A stretch of DNA of 64,000 bases from SIG701 sp045544955 (GTDB lineage Bacteria; Bacillota; Clostridia; Oscillospirales; CAG-272). The DNA lies in assembly GCA_045544955.1 (NCBI GenBank), contig JAZPZY010000072.1:1-64000 (forward strand). The letters run 5' to 3'. Positions within the stretch are counted from its first letter, which is position 1. Every line of letters starts with the position of its first letter. Both the position numbers and the translations under genes were made by a program. Positions 25,720 through 35,641 of this stretch are shown in pieces. The notes below the pieces were generated by a model, which worked only from the letters and a program-made list of their open reading frames with translations, ran no database searches and was not told the DNA's origin.

Positions 25720-25927
25720 AGCTGTATTCCTCCGATTCGCTTGATGGGACGTTCTCGTCCCGGATACGCTTACCATTATACCACAAAAATAAAACGAAAT
25801 GTTGAACTTTCTCGTAATATTCTCTGATTCTCCGGTGATAATTTTCACAAAAACATCACAAAGCGGAAATTTCATCCACAAAAAAGCCGAAAAAAACAAA
25901 TAATACGGAGAAATTCTCCGTTCCGCA
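25720..25927. other. Divergent promoter region, ABC operon and mreB
   Basis: An AT-rich stretch without a gene. A TATAAT on the minus strand near 25780 probably serves the ABC operon, with a weak -35. No RNA element is recognised. Confidence 0.5.
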
Positions 25928-25956
25928 TTGCAAAACACGAAAAAATCCGTTATAAT
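25928..25956 (+). promoter_or_regulatory. mreB promoter
   Basis: TTGCAA (25928-25933), 17-base spacer, TATAAT (25951-25956), about 75 bases before the start codon. Confidence 0.8.
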
Positions 25957-26031
25957 AATTGTGTATGGATATTTCCGATCAGGATCGGCAGAAATACACG
26001 GAATTACACACGGAAGCGGTGATATTATAGA

Positions 26032-27060
26032 ATGTTCATGAATAAAGATATCGGTATCGATCTGGGAACGGCATCGGTACTTGTATACGTAAAAGGAAAA
26101 GGAATCGTAGTCTCGGAGCCGTCTGTGGTGGCCATTGATACAAACACGGATCGGATCCTGAAGGTTGGCCGGGAGGCACAGCAGATGCTGGGACGTACGC
26201 CGGGCAACATTACGGCCATCCGTCCCCTCAGAGACGGCGTGATCAGCCAGTACGACGTGACCCTTCGTATGCTGCAGCATTTTATCCGCCGTGCCTGCGG
26301 CTCAGTTTTCTTTAAACCCCGGGTCATCATCTGCGTGCCCAGCGGTATTACGGAGGTGGAGGAACGCGCCGTGGTGGACGCCGCCACCCAGGCAGGCGCA
26401 CGCCGCACCTACCTCATCGAAGAGCCGGTAGCCGCCGCTATCGGTGCGGGCATTGACATTTCCATGCCCAACGGAAACATGGTGGTTGACATCGGCGGCG
26501 GTACCACGGACATTGCCGTTATCTCTCTGGGCGGCGTGGTTGTGTCCGAATCCATCAAGGTTGCCGGAGATAAATTTGACGAAGCCATCATCCGCTACGT
26601 GCGCCGCAAGCATAACGTGCTGATCGGTGAACGCACGGCAGAGCAGATCAAAATGAAGGTCGGCTGTGCATGGCAGCGGGAAGAACCCCGGGTGATCGAG
26701 GTAAAGGGACGCTGTCTCGTGCAGGGTCTGCCCCGGGTGGTCCGCATCAGTTCGCTGGAAATGCCCGATGCTTTGGAAGAGCCCATCACGGCCATCGTGG
26801 AATCGGTCTGCAACGTCATTGAGCGTACTCCGCCGGAGCTGATCGGCGATATTCTCTACAACGGTATCGTTATGACCGGCGGCGGCAGTCTGCTCTACGG
26901 TCTGGATCGACTGATCGCCAACGTAACCGGCATCAAAACGCGCGTGGCAGATAAACCGGTAGCCTGCGTGGCCATCGGCACGGGCAAATCCCTGGATCAT
27001 ATTTCCGTTATTCCTGAGGGAGCCATCAACATCTCCCGTCAGCGCCAGCAAAGATTTTAA
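26032..27060 (+). CDS. mreB: Rod-shape-determining protein MreB/Mbl
   Basis: A 342-residue actin homologue that forms membrane-associated filaments guiding lateral wall synthesis. Phosphate-binding loops GIDLGTASVLVYVKGKG (residues about 8-24) and VVDIGGGTTDIAVISLGG (near 150) are present, with adenosine-binding GIVMTGGGSLLYGLD near 285. The length is normal. It is not next to mreC or mreD, so it may be the stand-alone Mbl or MreBH-type paralogue. ATG 26032 or ATG 26038 could be the start. Confidence 0.93.
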   Translation: MFMNKDIGIDLGTASVLVYVKGKGIVVSEPSVVAIDTNTDRILKVGREAQQMLGRTPGNITAIRPLRDGVISQYDVTLRMLQHFIRRACGSVFFKPRVIICVPSGITEVEERAVVDAATQAGARRTYLIEEPVAAAIGAGIDISMPNGNMVVDIGGGTTDIAVISLGGVVVSESIKVAGDKFDEAIIRYVRRKHNVLIGERTAEQIKMKVGCAWQREEPRVIEVKGRCLVQGLPRVVRISSLEMPDALEEPITAIVESVCNVIERTPPELIGDILYNGIVMTGGGSLLYGLDRLIANVTGIKTRVADKPVACVAIGTGKSLDHISVIPEGAINISRQRQQRF

Positions 27061-27083
27061 TTTTTTACAACAGGAGGTCTTTC

Positions 27084-27830
27084 ATGAAATTTGCAGATGA
27101 TTTCCGAGCCGCCGCACGGGCCGCCCTTGCCGGAAACTGGGGACTGGCCGTGGTAGCAGGCATTATCGTCTCCCTGCTCAGCGGAGGTATCTCCAGCGGA
27201 GTTAATTTCAACTTCAATTTTGCTTCTCCTTCCGCCGATACGAAAACACTGCTGGACATGGCCCAGCGGGAAGAAGTGCTCGCCGGTATCCTTGCCGCCG
27301 GTGCCATTCTTCTTCTGATGATTCCCCTTGTAGTCGTAATTTCCGCCGCTGCCTTTGTGCTCGGCAGTATTATCGAGGTGGGATACGCCCGGTTCAATCT
27401 GCACCTGATCGACACGAGATGTGCGGATCTTGCCCATCTTTTCGCCTATTTCCGCCACTGGGGAAAGGTGGCTCTCGCCATTCTCCTTCGCAGCGTTTAC
27501 ACTGCCCTTTGGACGATGCTCTTTATCATCCCCGGTATTATCGCCTCGTACAGCTACGCCATGGTTCCCTATCTGATGGCGGAGACGCCTACGCTGTCCG
27601 CCGGCGAAGCGGTCCGCCGTTCCAAAGAGCTGATGCAGGGCAACAAGTTCCGTCTGTTCTGACTGGAGTTCAGTTTTATCGGCTGGGGTCTGCTCTGTAT
27701 TCTTTCGCTTGGTATCGGCTTTCTGTGGCTCGTACCGTATCAGAAAGCGGCCTACGCTGACTTCTACCGGGAAATTTCCGGCACACGCCCCGTAATCGCC
27801 GGGGATGCCGAACCTGCCCCCGAAGCATAA
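27084..27830 (+). pseudogene. DUF975 membrane protein interrupted by TGA
   Basis: Reading from ATG 27084 (AGGAGG upstream) gives a DUF975-type membrane protein of 248 codons, with a TGA at 27660-27662 (codon 193). Before the stop: DFRAAARAALAGNW at the N-terminus and a typical SAGEAVRRSKELMQGNKFRLF. After it the same frame continues as LEFSFIGWGLLCILSLGIGFLWLVPY, the normal end of the family. The TGA stands where family members have a bulky residue, so a TGG-to-TGA change is likely. TGA is an ordinary stop in neighbouring genes. It may be a recent nonsense mutation or a sequence error. Confidence 0.8.
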
Positions 27831-27839
27831 AACGACGAA

Positions 27840-27872
27840 AATCCTGCAGGCCTGGACCTGCGGGATTTTTTA
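27840..27872. terminator. Bidirectional terminator
   Basis: AATCCTGCAGG pairs with CCTGCGGGATT across a six-base loop, with T-runs on both sides, between the DUF975 gene and the convergent dockerin gene. Confidence 0.85.
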
Positions 27873-27877
27873 TTGCT

Positions 27878-30800
27878 TCAGTCAAACGAGCCTTTGCCCC
27901 GGTGGACAGCGTACAGCTTCGATACGTCGTAGTAGTCAAACACGCCGTCGCCGTTCACGTCAGTGACGGTATCCGCCTCCGGCACGGCCTTCCCCCTATG
28001 AAAAGCGTACAGCCTTGCCACGTCGTAATAATCGAACACGCCGTCCCCGTTCACATCGCCCGGAACGCCGTCTGTCTCCTCACCTGCCCCGGTATCGGGA
28101 AAATCCACGGTAAGCTTAGCGGTGTAGTAGGCGGTCGTGCCGGTGTTCCTTACATAGAGAACGTATTTATCCGGCAGTCGGGTCACGTTCTCCACAAAAA
28201 GCCACAGCGTCTTCACGGCGTCGGCGTGCCCGGAATCCGCATAGGAATGACTCCACAGCGTATTACCTTCCTTGGGTGTCCCGTACAGCCGATCGGTGCG
28301 GAAGGGGATCTCGTTGCCATACGCATCCACCAGTGAAAGATCACCGATCCAGGATGCAAGATCGTAGGTAACCGAAAGATACAGTCTGTCCGTTCCCGCA
28401 TCGTAATGATAAGCCGCCTGCCCCGTCTTGCCGAAGCGTGTATACAGAGAGGGATTTTCTGCCTTATTGACGGTCAGTGCCGCCGCCCAGGCGGCATCCG
28501 TCACGGGAAACGGGAGCAGTTCCGCACGGGCCTCTACCGTCAGTGCCGCCGCCGTATCGCAGGCGGGAATCTGCATCATGGGAACACTGACAGCCGATGT
28601 CACCGGCAGGCTGCCGGCACCGTCCACACGCACGGGCTGGGTGCTCATCATCAAAAGCGGATAGGAGAAATGATACCACTTCCTCATAAGAGTGGCGTTA
28701 TTCATGTTTTTGAACATGGCGTCCGTTCCGGCCCAGTTGAAAGTGAACACGCCGTCTGCCCCGGCTTCGTAAAAATCGTACACGCGGAGCATAATATCCA
28801 CGTCCGATACGCGCTCGCCCTTCGGGATGGTACCGCCGGCCTTCAGGATCTCCTCCTCCTCTTTGGTCAGATCGTGGCCGGAAAGAGTGGCGTTTACGCC
28901 CAGATAGAATTCCACCTCCGGATAATCCTCAAAAAAGGCAATATAGTCGGAGAACTCAAAAAACGTTTCATGTGTCTGACAGGAGATATACACCCGATCC
29001 ACCCAGCCGTTCTTCACCCAACTCTGGTAATCAAGCCCCCACTGGGTGGCCTTTTCGTAGATGGGATCCAGAACGCGAACTGTCAGTTTTTTGCCCGCAG
29101 GCAGATCGTCGTGCACGCTCTTTACAAAATCGTTCATAATGGCGGTACGTCTTGAAAGATTCGTCAGCTCCGAGCCGAATATGTAGTAATACCGACCGAA
29201 ATCCATAAGAATACCGGTAACGTTCGTCGGCTGTGCCATCTCTACGAGAATATCGTGCAGATAATTCCGATACTCCTCATAATAGTAGCTTGCCTGCACA
29301 CCGCCGCCCCGAACCCATTCGGGATGGAGATGGTAGAGGGTACCGGTCTGGAAGGAGTAAGCGCCCACGTTGTAGTGGGACATGCGTAGAGAAACGTAAA
29401 ACTCGCCGCCCTCGATCTGTGCCGCCATCATATTGGAAAGCACCTCGTGGGGGTAGCCGATCTGGTTCAGTGCCCGCATATTTTCATACGCGATCTTGTC
29501 GATATCACGCATCAAATGATCGTAATTCACGTGGTTGCCGTTTACGTCCACGTGGTCAAGGAAATCCGCCGGCCAGTTCTCCTCGGGGATATTCAGCTCT
29601 TTCAGCCGTTTCGTTGTATACTCCCACCATACCGCACTGTCGTAATTCAAAATGGAGGTGGAAAACGTACACCAGATAAACTGCCGCTGGTCTATGGTAT
29701 TGGTCCGCTTCAGGAAATCCTGATAGAACAGCGTATTGTAATTGCCCTTCCCTTCATACACGAGGGTGGAGTAGCCGTCGTTATCCGTGATAAAGGTGTG
29801 CGAATCGTCCTCGGCCACGGCAATGGCGTACTGTTCATCGGAGAGAGATACGAACTTCACGTAGGCAATCTGTGCGGCGTTGTGATGCGTATTGGAAAGG
29901 GTGATCTGCCCGTTCTGCAGATCCACCGCCGCAGCAAATGTCTCCCGAATGGAGGACACCGTGCTGCTCACTTTGGGAAGGATCACGTCCGTTCCGTTCA
30001 CGGTGATGCGAGACGATCCGTCCAGATAGCCGATATACACGGCGTATTTGCCGGTCAGCGTGACCGGCATGACGGCAATCGAGCCCGCATCCGCAGAAGG
30101 GACGCAGAGAGCCGTATACTTTCCGGCTGCCGTTTCGTATTCCAGCGGATACCAGTCGTGTATTCCGGGCGGCGGTATCAGCCCGGGATTCCGGTACACA
30201 TACACCCGGCCGGGCTCTTCCGCCTGCACTGTGGTGCCGGCCTCTACCGTTTCACAGGAACGGTAGATATACGTGTCGAACTCATACGCCCGGGCACCGG
30301 GATAGCTTACGGAAACGGTGCACGCCCCGGTAAAGGGGAGATTTGCAAGCGTACCGGAGGACACCGTGCCCGTAGGCCGGTAGCAGCCGGTCACCGCCCG
30401 ATGCTTTTCCCCTTGCGGGTACACCGTCACGAACAGATCCCTGTCGGTGAGAAACGGCTCCACACTGACGGAAACGGTAAACCGCTCCGCACTGGCTTCC
30501 GGCGATACTGCCACGGATTTGATCCGGCACGTATCGTAGGAGACGCCCTCGGTCAGCCTGATGCTGTCGAAGGTAACGGAATTGGCCGTGGATCCGCCGG
30601 CCATATTGATCATCACGTTTTTGAACTGCAGAAGGCCCGCTGCCGACGTGTGGGGCACGTTCACGTCTGCAAATTCTCTTATCACCTGGCCGTCAATCGC
30701 CAAAAACAGTTTGCTCACGCCGTCGTAACGGAGCATCCACCGATGGAACGCACCGTCCGCGGGGATAGAAATCCGCTCGGCATAGCCGTCATCCCCGGCA

Positions 30801-31276
30801 CGTTCCGTTTTGGACACCCGGATCGTTGCGTTGTTTCCGTTTGCATCCGGCGTGCCCATATCCTGCAGAACAATATAAATCATTTTGTTGTCCGGGAGTG
30901 CAAACTCCATAACGAACCCGCGATACGTGGGATACGCCGTAGGCGTCATGAGTGCATCCACCTTCATATCCATCTCCAGTGTAAAGGCGGCACTCTCCAT
31001 GGCGGCCGCACTGATCGCCATGGTGGCATAGCCGGCAGCCGCACCGTCACCGCCCATATGCACAGTTCCCGCCGCCACGCCCGCCGTTTTGGAATCGGCG
31101 AAATAGTAGTGCGGATACTGGTTCTGATTCACGGAAACACCGGCCGCGGTAAGGCTGTCGCAGTTCCAGTCTACGAGAACCTTCTCCTCCGCCGCACAAG
31201 CGGGATGCACAAGTCCGGCAAAGGCACTGAGCGTCATCCCAAACGCCATAAGAAAGGCACAGAGTCTTTTTTTCAT
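27878..31276 (-). CDS. Secreted dockerin-containing protein, putative glycoside hydrolase
   Basis: A 1132-residue protein. It starts with a signal peptide (MKKRLCAFLMAFGMTLSAFAG to HPACA). Residues about 35-245 resemble a laminin-G/concanavalin-type beta-sandwich (AFTLEMDMKVDALM, FHRWMLRYDGVSKLFLAIDG). The middle (about 520-900) looks like a TIM-barrel hydrolase (GILMDFGRYYYIFGSE, VRVLDPIYEKATQWGLDY, GADGVFTFNWAGTDAMF) of no family I can name. The C-terminus has two calcium-binding dockerin I repeats, GDVNGDGVFDYYDVARLYAF and DVNGDGVFDYYDVSKLYAV. It is probably attached to a cohesin scaffold outside the cell. Confidence 0.85.
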   Translation of the reverse strand: MKKRLCAFLMAFGMTLSAFAGLVHPACAAEEKVLVDWNCDSLTAAGVSVNQNQYPHYYFADSKTAGVAAGTVHMGGDGAAAGYATMAISAAAMESAAFTLEMDMKVDALMTPTAYPTYRGFVMEFALPDNKMIYIVLQDMGTPDANGNNATIRVSKTERAGDDGYAERISIPADGAFHRWMLRYDGVSKLFLAIDGQVIREFADVNVPHTSAAGLLQFKNVMINMAGGSTANSVTFDSIRLTEGVSYDTCRIKSVAVSPEASAERFTVSVSVEPFLTDRDLFVTVYPQGEKHRAVTGCYRPTGTVSSGTLANLPFTGACTVSVSYPGARAYEFDTYIYRSCETVEAGTTVQAEEPGRVYVYRNPGLIPPPGIHDWYPLEYETAAGKYTALCVPSADAGSIAVMPVTLTGKYAVYIGYLDGSSRITVNGTDVILPKVSSTVSSIRETFAAAVDLQNGQITLSNTHHNAAQIAYVKFVSLSDEQYAIAVAEDDSHTFITDNDGYSTLVYEGKGNYNTLFYQDFLKRTNTIDQRQFIWCTFSTSILNYDSAVWWEYTTKRLKELNIPEENWPADFLDHVDVNGNHVNYDHLMRDIDKIAYENMRALNQIGYPHEVLSNMMAAQIEGGEFYVSLRMSHYNVGAYSFQTGTLYHLHPEWVRGGGVQASYYYEEYRNYLHDILVEMAQPTNVTGILMDFGRYYYIFGSELTNLSRRTAIMNDFVKSVHDDLPAGKKLTVRVLDPIYEKATQWGLDYQSWVKNGWVDRVYISCQTHETFFEFSDYIAFFEDYPEVEFYLGVNATLSGHDLTKEEEEILKAGGTIPKGERVSDVDIMLRVYDFYEAGADGVFTFNWAGTDAMFKNMNNATLMRKWYHFSYPLLMMSTQPVRVDGAGSLPVTSAVSVPMMQIPACDTAAALTVEARAELLPFPVTDAAWAAALTVNKAENPSLYTRFGKTGQAAYHYDAGTDRLYLSVTYDLASWIGDLSLVDAYGNEIPFRTDRLYGTPKEGNTLWSHSYADSGHADAVKTLWLFVENVTRLPDKYVLYVRNTGTTAYYTAKLTVDFPDTGAGEETDGVPGDVNGDGVFDYYDVARLYAFHRGKAVPEADTVTDVNGDGVFDYYDVSKLYAVHRGKGSFD

Positions 31277-31327
31277 ATGGGATACTCCTTTCAAAAACTA
31301 TCGTCTGAAACGCGGTGTTTTTCTCTA

Positions 31328-32173
31328 TTATTTTTGCTTTGCCAGCCACTCGTTCAGATACTCGTCGGACACCGTCTCGTTTTTGAGAAATTTGATGACG
31401 CCGCAAAGCCGCTTCACCGAATATTCCACCATGGCACGGGCGATGCGGTCGTTCATGCCTTCGTGCCCGTCGCCGGCGTAGGAATTGGGATAATTGGCCA
31501 TCCAGGAGAACGGCGTATCGATTCCCATGGCGGAAAAATCGTCAAACCGGTGGGTGCTGCTGCCGCTTTCCTGGAACATCTTATCCAGCCGCACCGTCTC
31601 GGGGCGGACGCCGTAGATCCAGCCGGTTTCGATAAAGCAAGCGTGGCCGAATCGCTTCTTTTCATCCACGTAGGCCTGCAGGATCTTCCGATCCTCTTTG
31701 GTTAGATAGTCAAACTGCCCGGCGAGGAGTTTTTTCGGCGTAGGAAAATCCGATCCCAGTGCATAGGAAAAGGTAAGAAACTCGTGTTTTTCCTGAAGGA
31801 GGCTTCGCATGAGCTGGGACAGCATGGCCGTATTGCCGCCGTGCCCGTTGAAAAACAGAATTTTGGTAAAGCCGTTCCGGTGGATCTCAAGGCAGATCTC
31901 CCGGAGCAGATCCATGCGGAGTCTCTCGCTCAGCATGACCGTGCCGTAAAACTCTCCCGCACCGGTCTTCTCCCCGAAATACAGGGACGGAAACACGCAG
32001 GCGGATTCCGTCTCGGCGGCCATACGGGCGATCTCCGCGGTCTGGATCACGTCCGTGCCCACGGGCAGGTGCTGTCCGTGCTTTTCCAGACACCCGACGG
32101 GCACGATGCACAGTCCTTTTGATTTACGGATCGCGTCGGGAAATTCTTCTTCCCGCAGATTCTCCCAAAGCAT
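31328..32173 (-). CDS. Creatininase-family amidohydrolase
   Basis: A 281-residue protein of the creatininase superfamily, which includes creatinine amidohydrolase and riboflavin/F420-pathway FAPy deformylases. Metal-binding motifs are GCLEKHGQHLPVGTD near residue 27 and FFNGHGGNTAM near 115, with GEKTGAGEFYGTVMLS between them. ATG 32173 is preceded by GGAAAGGA. A clear paralogue is at 62870-63760. It follows the FG-GAP protein gene and precedes the dockerin gene on the same strand. The substrate is unknown. Confidence 0.87.
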   Translation of the reverse strand: MLWENLREEEFPDAIRKSKGLCIVPVGCLEKHGQHLPVGTDVIQTAEIARMAAETESACVFPSLYFGEKTGAGEFYGTVMLSERLRMDLLREICLEIHRNGFTKILFFNGHGGNTAMLSQLMRSLLQEKHEFLTFSYALGSDFPTPKKLLAGQFDYLTKEDRKILQAYVDEKKRFGHACFIETGWIYGVRPETVRLDKMFQESGSSTHRFDDFSAMGIDTPFSWMANYPNSYAGDGHEGMNDRIARAMVEYSVKRLCGVIKFLKNETVSDEYLNEWLAKQK

Positions 32174-32296
32174 AATTGTTTTCCGTCCTTTCCTGTCTAT
32201 TAAAGATAAGCGGGCAGACGCCCGCTTATCTTGTGAATTATCTCGCAATTATCTTCTGCGCCCCGCAGACTGTGTTCAAAAGCAGTAAACTGGAGA

Positions 32297-32626
32297 TCAC
32301 ATAATATCATCCGTGAATACTTCCGGTACCCCTTGTGTGACAAGTGATACTCTTTGTTCTTCCGTCAACGGATTTTTATGATATTCCCCGTCTGTTTCGT
32401 ATACTCCGTCTTCAATCTCAGCATATAAATTCCCCACGAAGTCCAGCCAATTTGAGGCATACTTCTCCGCATCTGTTACTTTAAAGAAGTCATAGCCTCC
32501 GGCAAGATAAAATACATTGATGGCTTCGTGCAGCTTGCTGTTTTGATTGAGCTGCAGTTTTTGGGGTAGTACAAATCCGGGGTTATCCCATTCTGCATAA
32601 CAAACTTTATCGAAGGTTTCTTTCAT
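32297..32626 (-). CDS. Hypothetical protein
   Basis: A 109-residue acidic soluble protein I do not recognise (NQNSKLHEAINVFYLAGGYDFFKVTDAEKYASNWLDFVGNLYAEIEDG). The codon use looks protein-like, but the gene is AT-rich against its neighbours. There is no signal peptide or membrane segment. It is inserted between the creatininase-family gene and the FG-GAP gene, and may be an acquired orphan. Confidence 0.65.
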   Translation of the reverse strand: MKETFDKVCYAEWDNPGFVLPQKLQLNQNSKLHEAINVFYLAGGYDFFKVTDAEKYASNWLDFVGNLYAEIEDGVYETDGEYHKNPLTEEQRVSLVTQGVPEVFTDDIM

Positions 32627-32714
32627 AACTGTACCTCAACAACATTCTTGTTAACCAAACACGTTATCATAGTTCGGAAGCATAAAGCTGAATTGGGGCT
32701 CATCTATTACCGAA

Positions 32715-35519
32715 TCACTCAAAATCCACGGATACTTCCGTCACACGGGGCGTGCCGCAGCCGCATTTAGCGGTCAGCGCCAGACGGTACTGCATATATC
32801 CGTTCAGCACCAGATGACCCATGGAATCGCCGTTTTCCAGATTGCCCTGCCAGGGAGAGTTTTCCAGTCCCTCGGGCGATGCGGCACAGCGCACCTGCAT
32901 AGTCACCGTATTGGTGGGACCCAGCTCTGCCACCCAGGAGGCCGTGGTGGGCTTCATGCCCTCGGGAATCTTGTACGGTTCGGAGTAGTAGTACTCCGCG
33001 TCGCTTCTGTCCATGATATTGCCGATATCCACGGAGCACATGCCGTGAGGACCGCGGCTGGGCAGACGGGTGCACCGCTGCTCGTTTATGCCGTCGGGAC
33101 CGCCCCAGAAGATGAAGGATTCTGCCACGTGATGGCCTTCCTTCTTGTGGCTTGCCACGGCGAGATCGATATAGCCGTCGCCGTTGAAGTCGCCGGCAAG
33201 ACAGCCGCAGCCGGAGTTGTTGGAGATCTTCTGCTTATCCTCAAAATGGAACACGCCCTCGGGAGAGCCGAAGAACATATAGGAATCCAAATCGCGTTTT
33301 CTGCCGTTGCTGTACGCCGTTCCGTAAATATCCAGAATACCGTCACCGTTGAAGTCCTGGATAGTCAGTGCGTTGCAGGCGGAATCGGTAAGCAGTTCCG
33401 TCTTGCGGTTTTCCGCATAGCCGTCGGGACCGCCCCAGTAGATCACGTAGCCGCCCCGTTCGCTGGCGTGGGAATGCTTCAGTGCCAGATGGATGGGAAG
33501 CACCAGATCCAGGTATCCGTTTCCATTCAGATCGGCGGCGTTGGCACCGGCGGCACCGTTTACTGCCAGGGTCTGCTTGCGGTCGATGCTGAATCCGTCG
33601 GGACCGCCCCACAGAATGTAGGAACGGGATCCGGTGATCTCCGAAACGAACACGTCCAGCCAGCCGTCGCCGTTGAAGTCAGCGGAAAGCATCCAGCGTC
33701 CCTGTCCGTATTCGCCCATCAGGCCGGCATCTTCCTCTGCCCAGAAGGTATCGCTGTCCTCACCCTCCCAGGGGAACGGATGGAACTTCTCCGGATCAGG
33801 GCCGAAGGTAAAGCGTTTGGGCTCCTCGGGCCATCCGTCGGGACCGCCCTCAAAGAGATAGACCTGCCGGTTCTGAATACCGGTGAACATCAGATCAAGA
33901 TACCCGCACTTGCGGAAGTCGCCGATGGCACAGCCATGTCCCAGAAGGGATTTGATCACCGTGCGGTTGTCCTTTTTGAATCCGTCTTTTCCGTTCCAGT
34001 AGATAAAGGAACCGATGCACAGATGGGGTGCGTTCTCACCGCAGTTCACTACCATAATATCCGGTTTGCCGTCGTCGTTGAAGTCACAGGGGATGCAGTC
34101 CACAGCCGCAAGACCGGGCAGTTTTACGCTGCGGTGCGGGCCGTAGTCACCGTCCGGGCCGCCCAGGAAAAACTCTATCTCCTCAAGGCCCTGAGACGTC
34201 TCGCCCTCGTGGTTAACCGCCACGATCTGCATTCTGCCGTCCGTATAGGTTTTGCCGGTGAGTATGCGGGTTGCACCCAGCGTCATCAGATTATATTCAT
34301 TTTTGGGCGTGCCGTTTTTATCAAAGCTGAACACGGCGGAGGTCACGTTGTAATCGTTCCGCGTGTCGCCCTGTCCCACGAAGAGATAATTCTTGCCGCC
34401 CTTTTCCGCCGGTGCGATGGTCAGCGTCCGTGCGTTGCGGATCGGGATCCGGGTGGCCTTTTCCATGGAGTAGCCTTCACTCTGCCAGAGGATCACCAGA
34501 TCCTCTATCGCACGGGGATCGGTAGACATGGCGATCACGATATCCGTATCGCCGCAGCTCTTCAGATCTCCGGCCGTCAGATAGGTGATGCCGCCGTAGG
34601 CGTACTTGTTTCTCTCGTGCTTGATGTCAGCGGGATCGTATACGGTGAAGCGATACTCCTCCACCGGCTGTCTGTCTTTGCCGAAGCTTTCCAGAACGGC
34701 GATGTTTTCCGTTTCCACGCGGAACGTCATGGGTTTTCCGTCCACGTTTACGATACCGCACCGCCACGGGATCCAGCGGATGCCTTTTCTGCCTGCCGTG
34801 GTAGAAGAAGCGCGCGAATCCTTCAAAGGAAGCGGCAGACCGAATTCCGTCTTTCTCTCCGCACTTATGCCGTCCGCACCGCCCCAGTACACGGCAAGGG
34901 TAGCCGAGCCCTGATGCATCACGTACAGATCGTCGTATCCGTCTCCGTCCAGATCCCCGGCGGCAACGGAAAGAGCGGAAATCTCAATTTCGGTAAACTT
35001 ATCAGCCTCAATGCCCAATTCCGTCTGGGAAAACAGACGAACTTTGCCGGAGCTGAGGAAAGCCAAAGAAATCTTGCCGCTTCCGTCAAAATTACCGGCC
35101 GCCACGCCCACGGAATTGGGGGCACGGAGCGTGGTTTTATATTTTTCAGTAAGGCCCATTTCACTGCCGAAATAGATTACGGCGGAGGTTTCGCTGTGCA
35201 CGCCGTTGTGCTGGCAGGCAACGATCAGATCCTCCGTGCCGTCGCCGTTCAGATCCGCAAAAATGGCGTCAAACGTACCCTCCGACGGCAGCTCCAGCGG
35301 TTTTTGCTGGGAAAGACTGTCCAGCACGTAGAGCGGCGGTCTTTCATCCATACTGTGGCTGTTGGCAATGGGGATATCCGGATATCCGTCTCCGTTGATA
35401 TCAAAGTTGAAAATTCGCTGAAGAACGCCGGCACGGGATACGTAAATATTCTGTCCGCTGTTGCCGAACGTACCTTTGGAAAATCCTTCAAAGCCGGATT
35501 TTTTCCACTGCATACCCAT
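32715..35519 (-). CDS. FG-GAP/VCBS repeat protein
   Basis: A 934-residue protein built of about ten beta-propeller-type FG-GAP repeats, each with a calcium-binding core: FDINGDGYPDI, DLNGDGTEDLIV, DLDGDGYDDLYV, DFNDDGKPDIMVV, DFNGDGWLDVFV, DLNGNGYLDLVL, DFNGDGILDIYG, DFNGDGYIDLAV, often followed by a WGGPDG motif. ATG 35519 follows GGAG and leaves no signal peptide or membrane anchor, which is unusual for this normally extracellular fold. The function may be ligand or polysaccharide binding; no catalytic motif is seen. Confidence 0.85.
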   Translation of the reverse strand: MGMQWKKSGFEGFSKGTFGNSGQNIYVSRAGVLQRIFNFDINGDGYPDIPIANSHSMDERPPLYVLDSLSQQKPLELPSEGTFDAIFADLNGDGTEDLIVACQHNGVHSETSAVIYFGSEMGLTEKYKTTLRAPNSVGVAAGNFDGSGKISLAFLSSGKVRLFSQTELGIEADKFTEIEISALSVAAGDLDGDGYDDLYVMHQGSATLAVYWGGADGISAERKTEFGLPLPLKDSRASSTTAGRKGIRWIPWRCGIVNVDGKPMTFRVETENIAVLESFGKDRQPVEEYRFTVYDPADIKHERNKYAYGGITYLTAGDLKSCGDTDIVIAMSTDPRAIEDLVILWQSEGYSMEKATRIPIRNARTLTIAPAEKGGKNYLFVGQGDTRNDYNVTSAVFSFDKNGTPKNEYNLMTLGATRILTGKTYTDGRMQIVAVNHEGETSQGLEEIEFFLGGPDGDYGPHRSVKLPGLAAVDCIPCDFNDDGKPDIMVVNCGENAPHLCIGSFIYWNGKDGFKKDNRTVIKSLLGHGCAIGDFRKCGYLDLMFTGIQNRQVYLFEGGPDGWPEEPKRFTFGPDPEKFHPFPWEGEDSDTFWAEEDAGLMGEYGQGRWMLSADFNGDGWLDVFVSEITGSRSYILWGGPDGFSIDRKQTLAVNGAAGANAADLNGNGYLDLVLPIHLALKHSHASERGGYVIYWGGPDGYAENRKTELLTDSACNALTIQDFNGDGILDIYGTAYSNGRKRDLDSYMFFGSPEGVFHFEDKQKISNNSGCGCLAGDFNGDGYIDLAVASHKKEGHHVAESFIFWGGPDGINEQRCTRLPSRGPHGMCSVDIGNIMDRSDAEYYYSEPYKIPEGMKPTTASWVAELGPTNTVTMQVRCAASPEGLENSPWQGNLENGDSMGHLVLNGYMQYRLALTAKCGCGTPRVTEVSVDFE

Positions 35520-35612
35520 ATTGTACTCCTGTCTGCCCGCAATCGGGGCAAAAAAATATTTGCATTTTTCTGTGTTTGGCGGAACTGTGACACAGCAATG
35601 CCGCATAGGTTA

Positions 35613-35641
35613 ACTATACCATTTTACCGACCGGTTGTCAA
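35613..35641 (-). promoter_or_regulatory. Promoter of the FG-GAP gene
   Basis: Minus strand TTGACA (35636-35641), 17-base spacer, TATAGT (35613-35618), about 95 bases before the start codon. Confidence 0.8.

Noticed and set aside
29447..31705. Plus-strand ORF of 752 codons
   Set aside because: Antisense of the dockerin gene; no domain or start signal.
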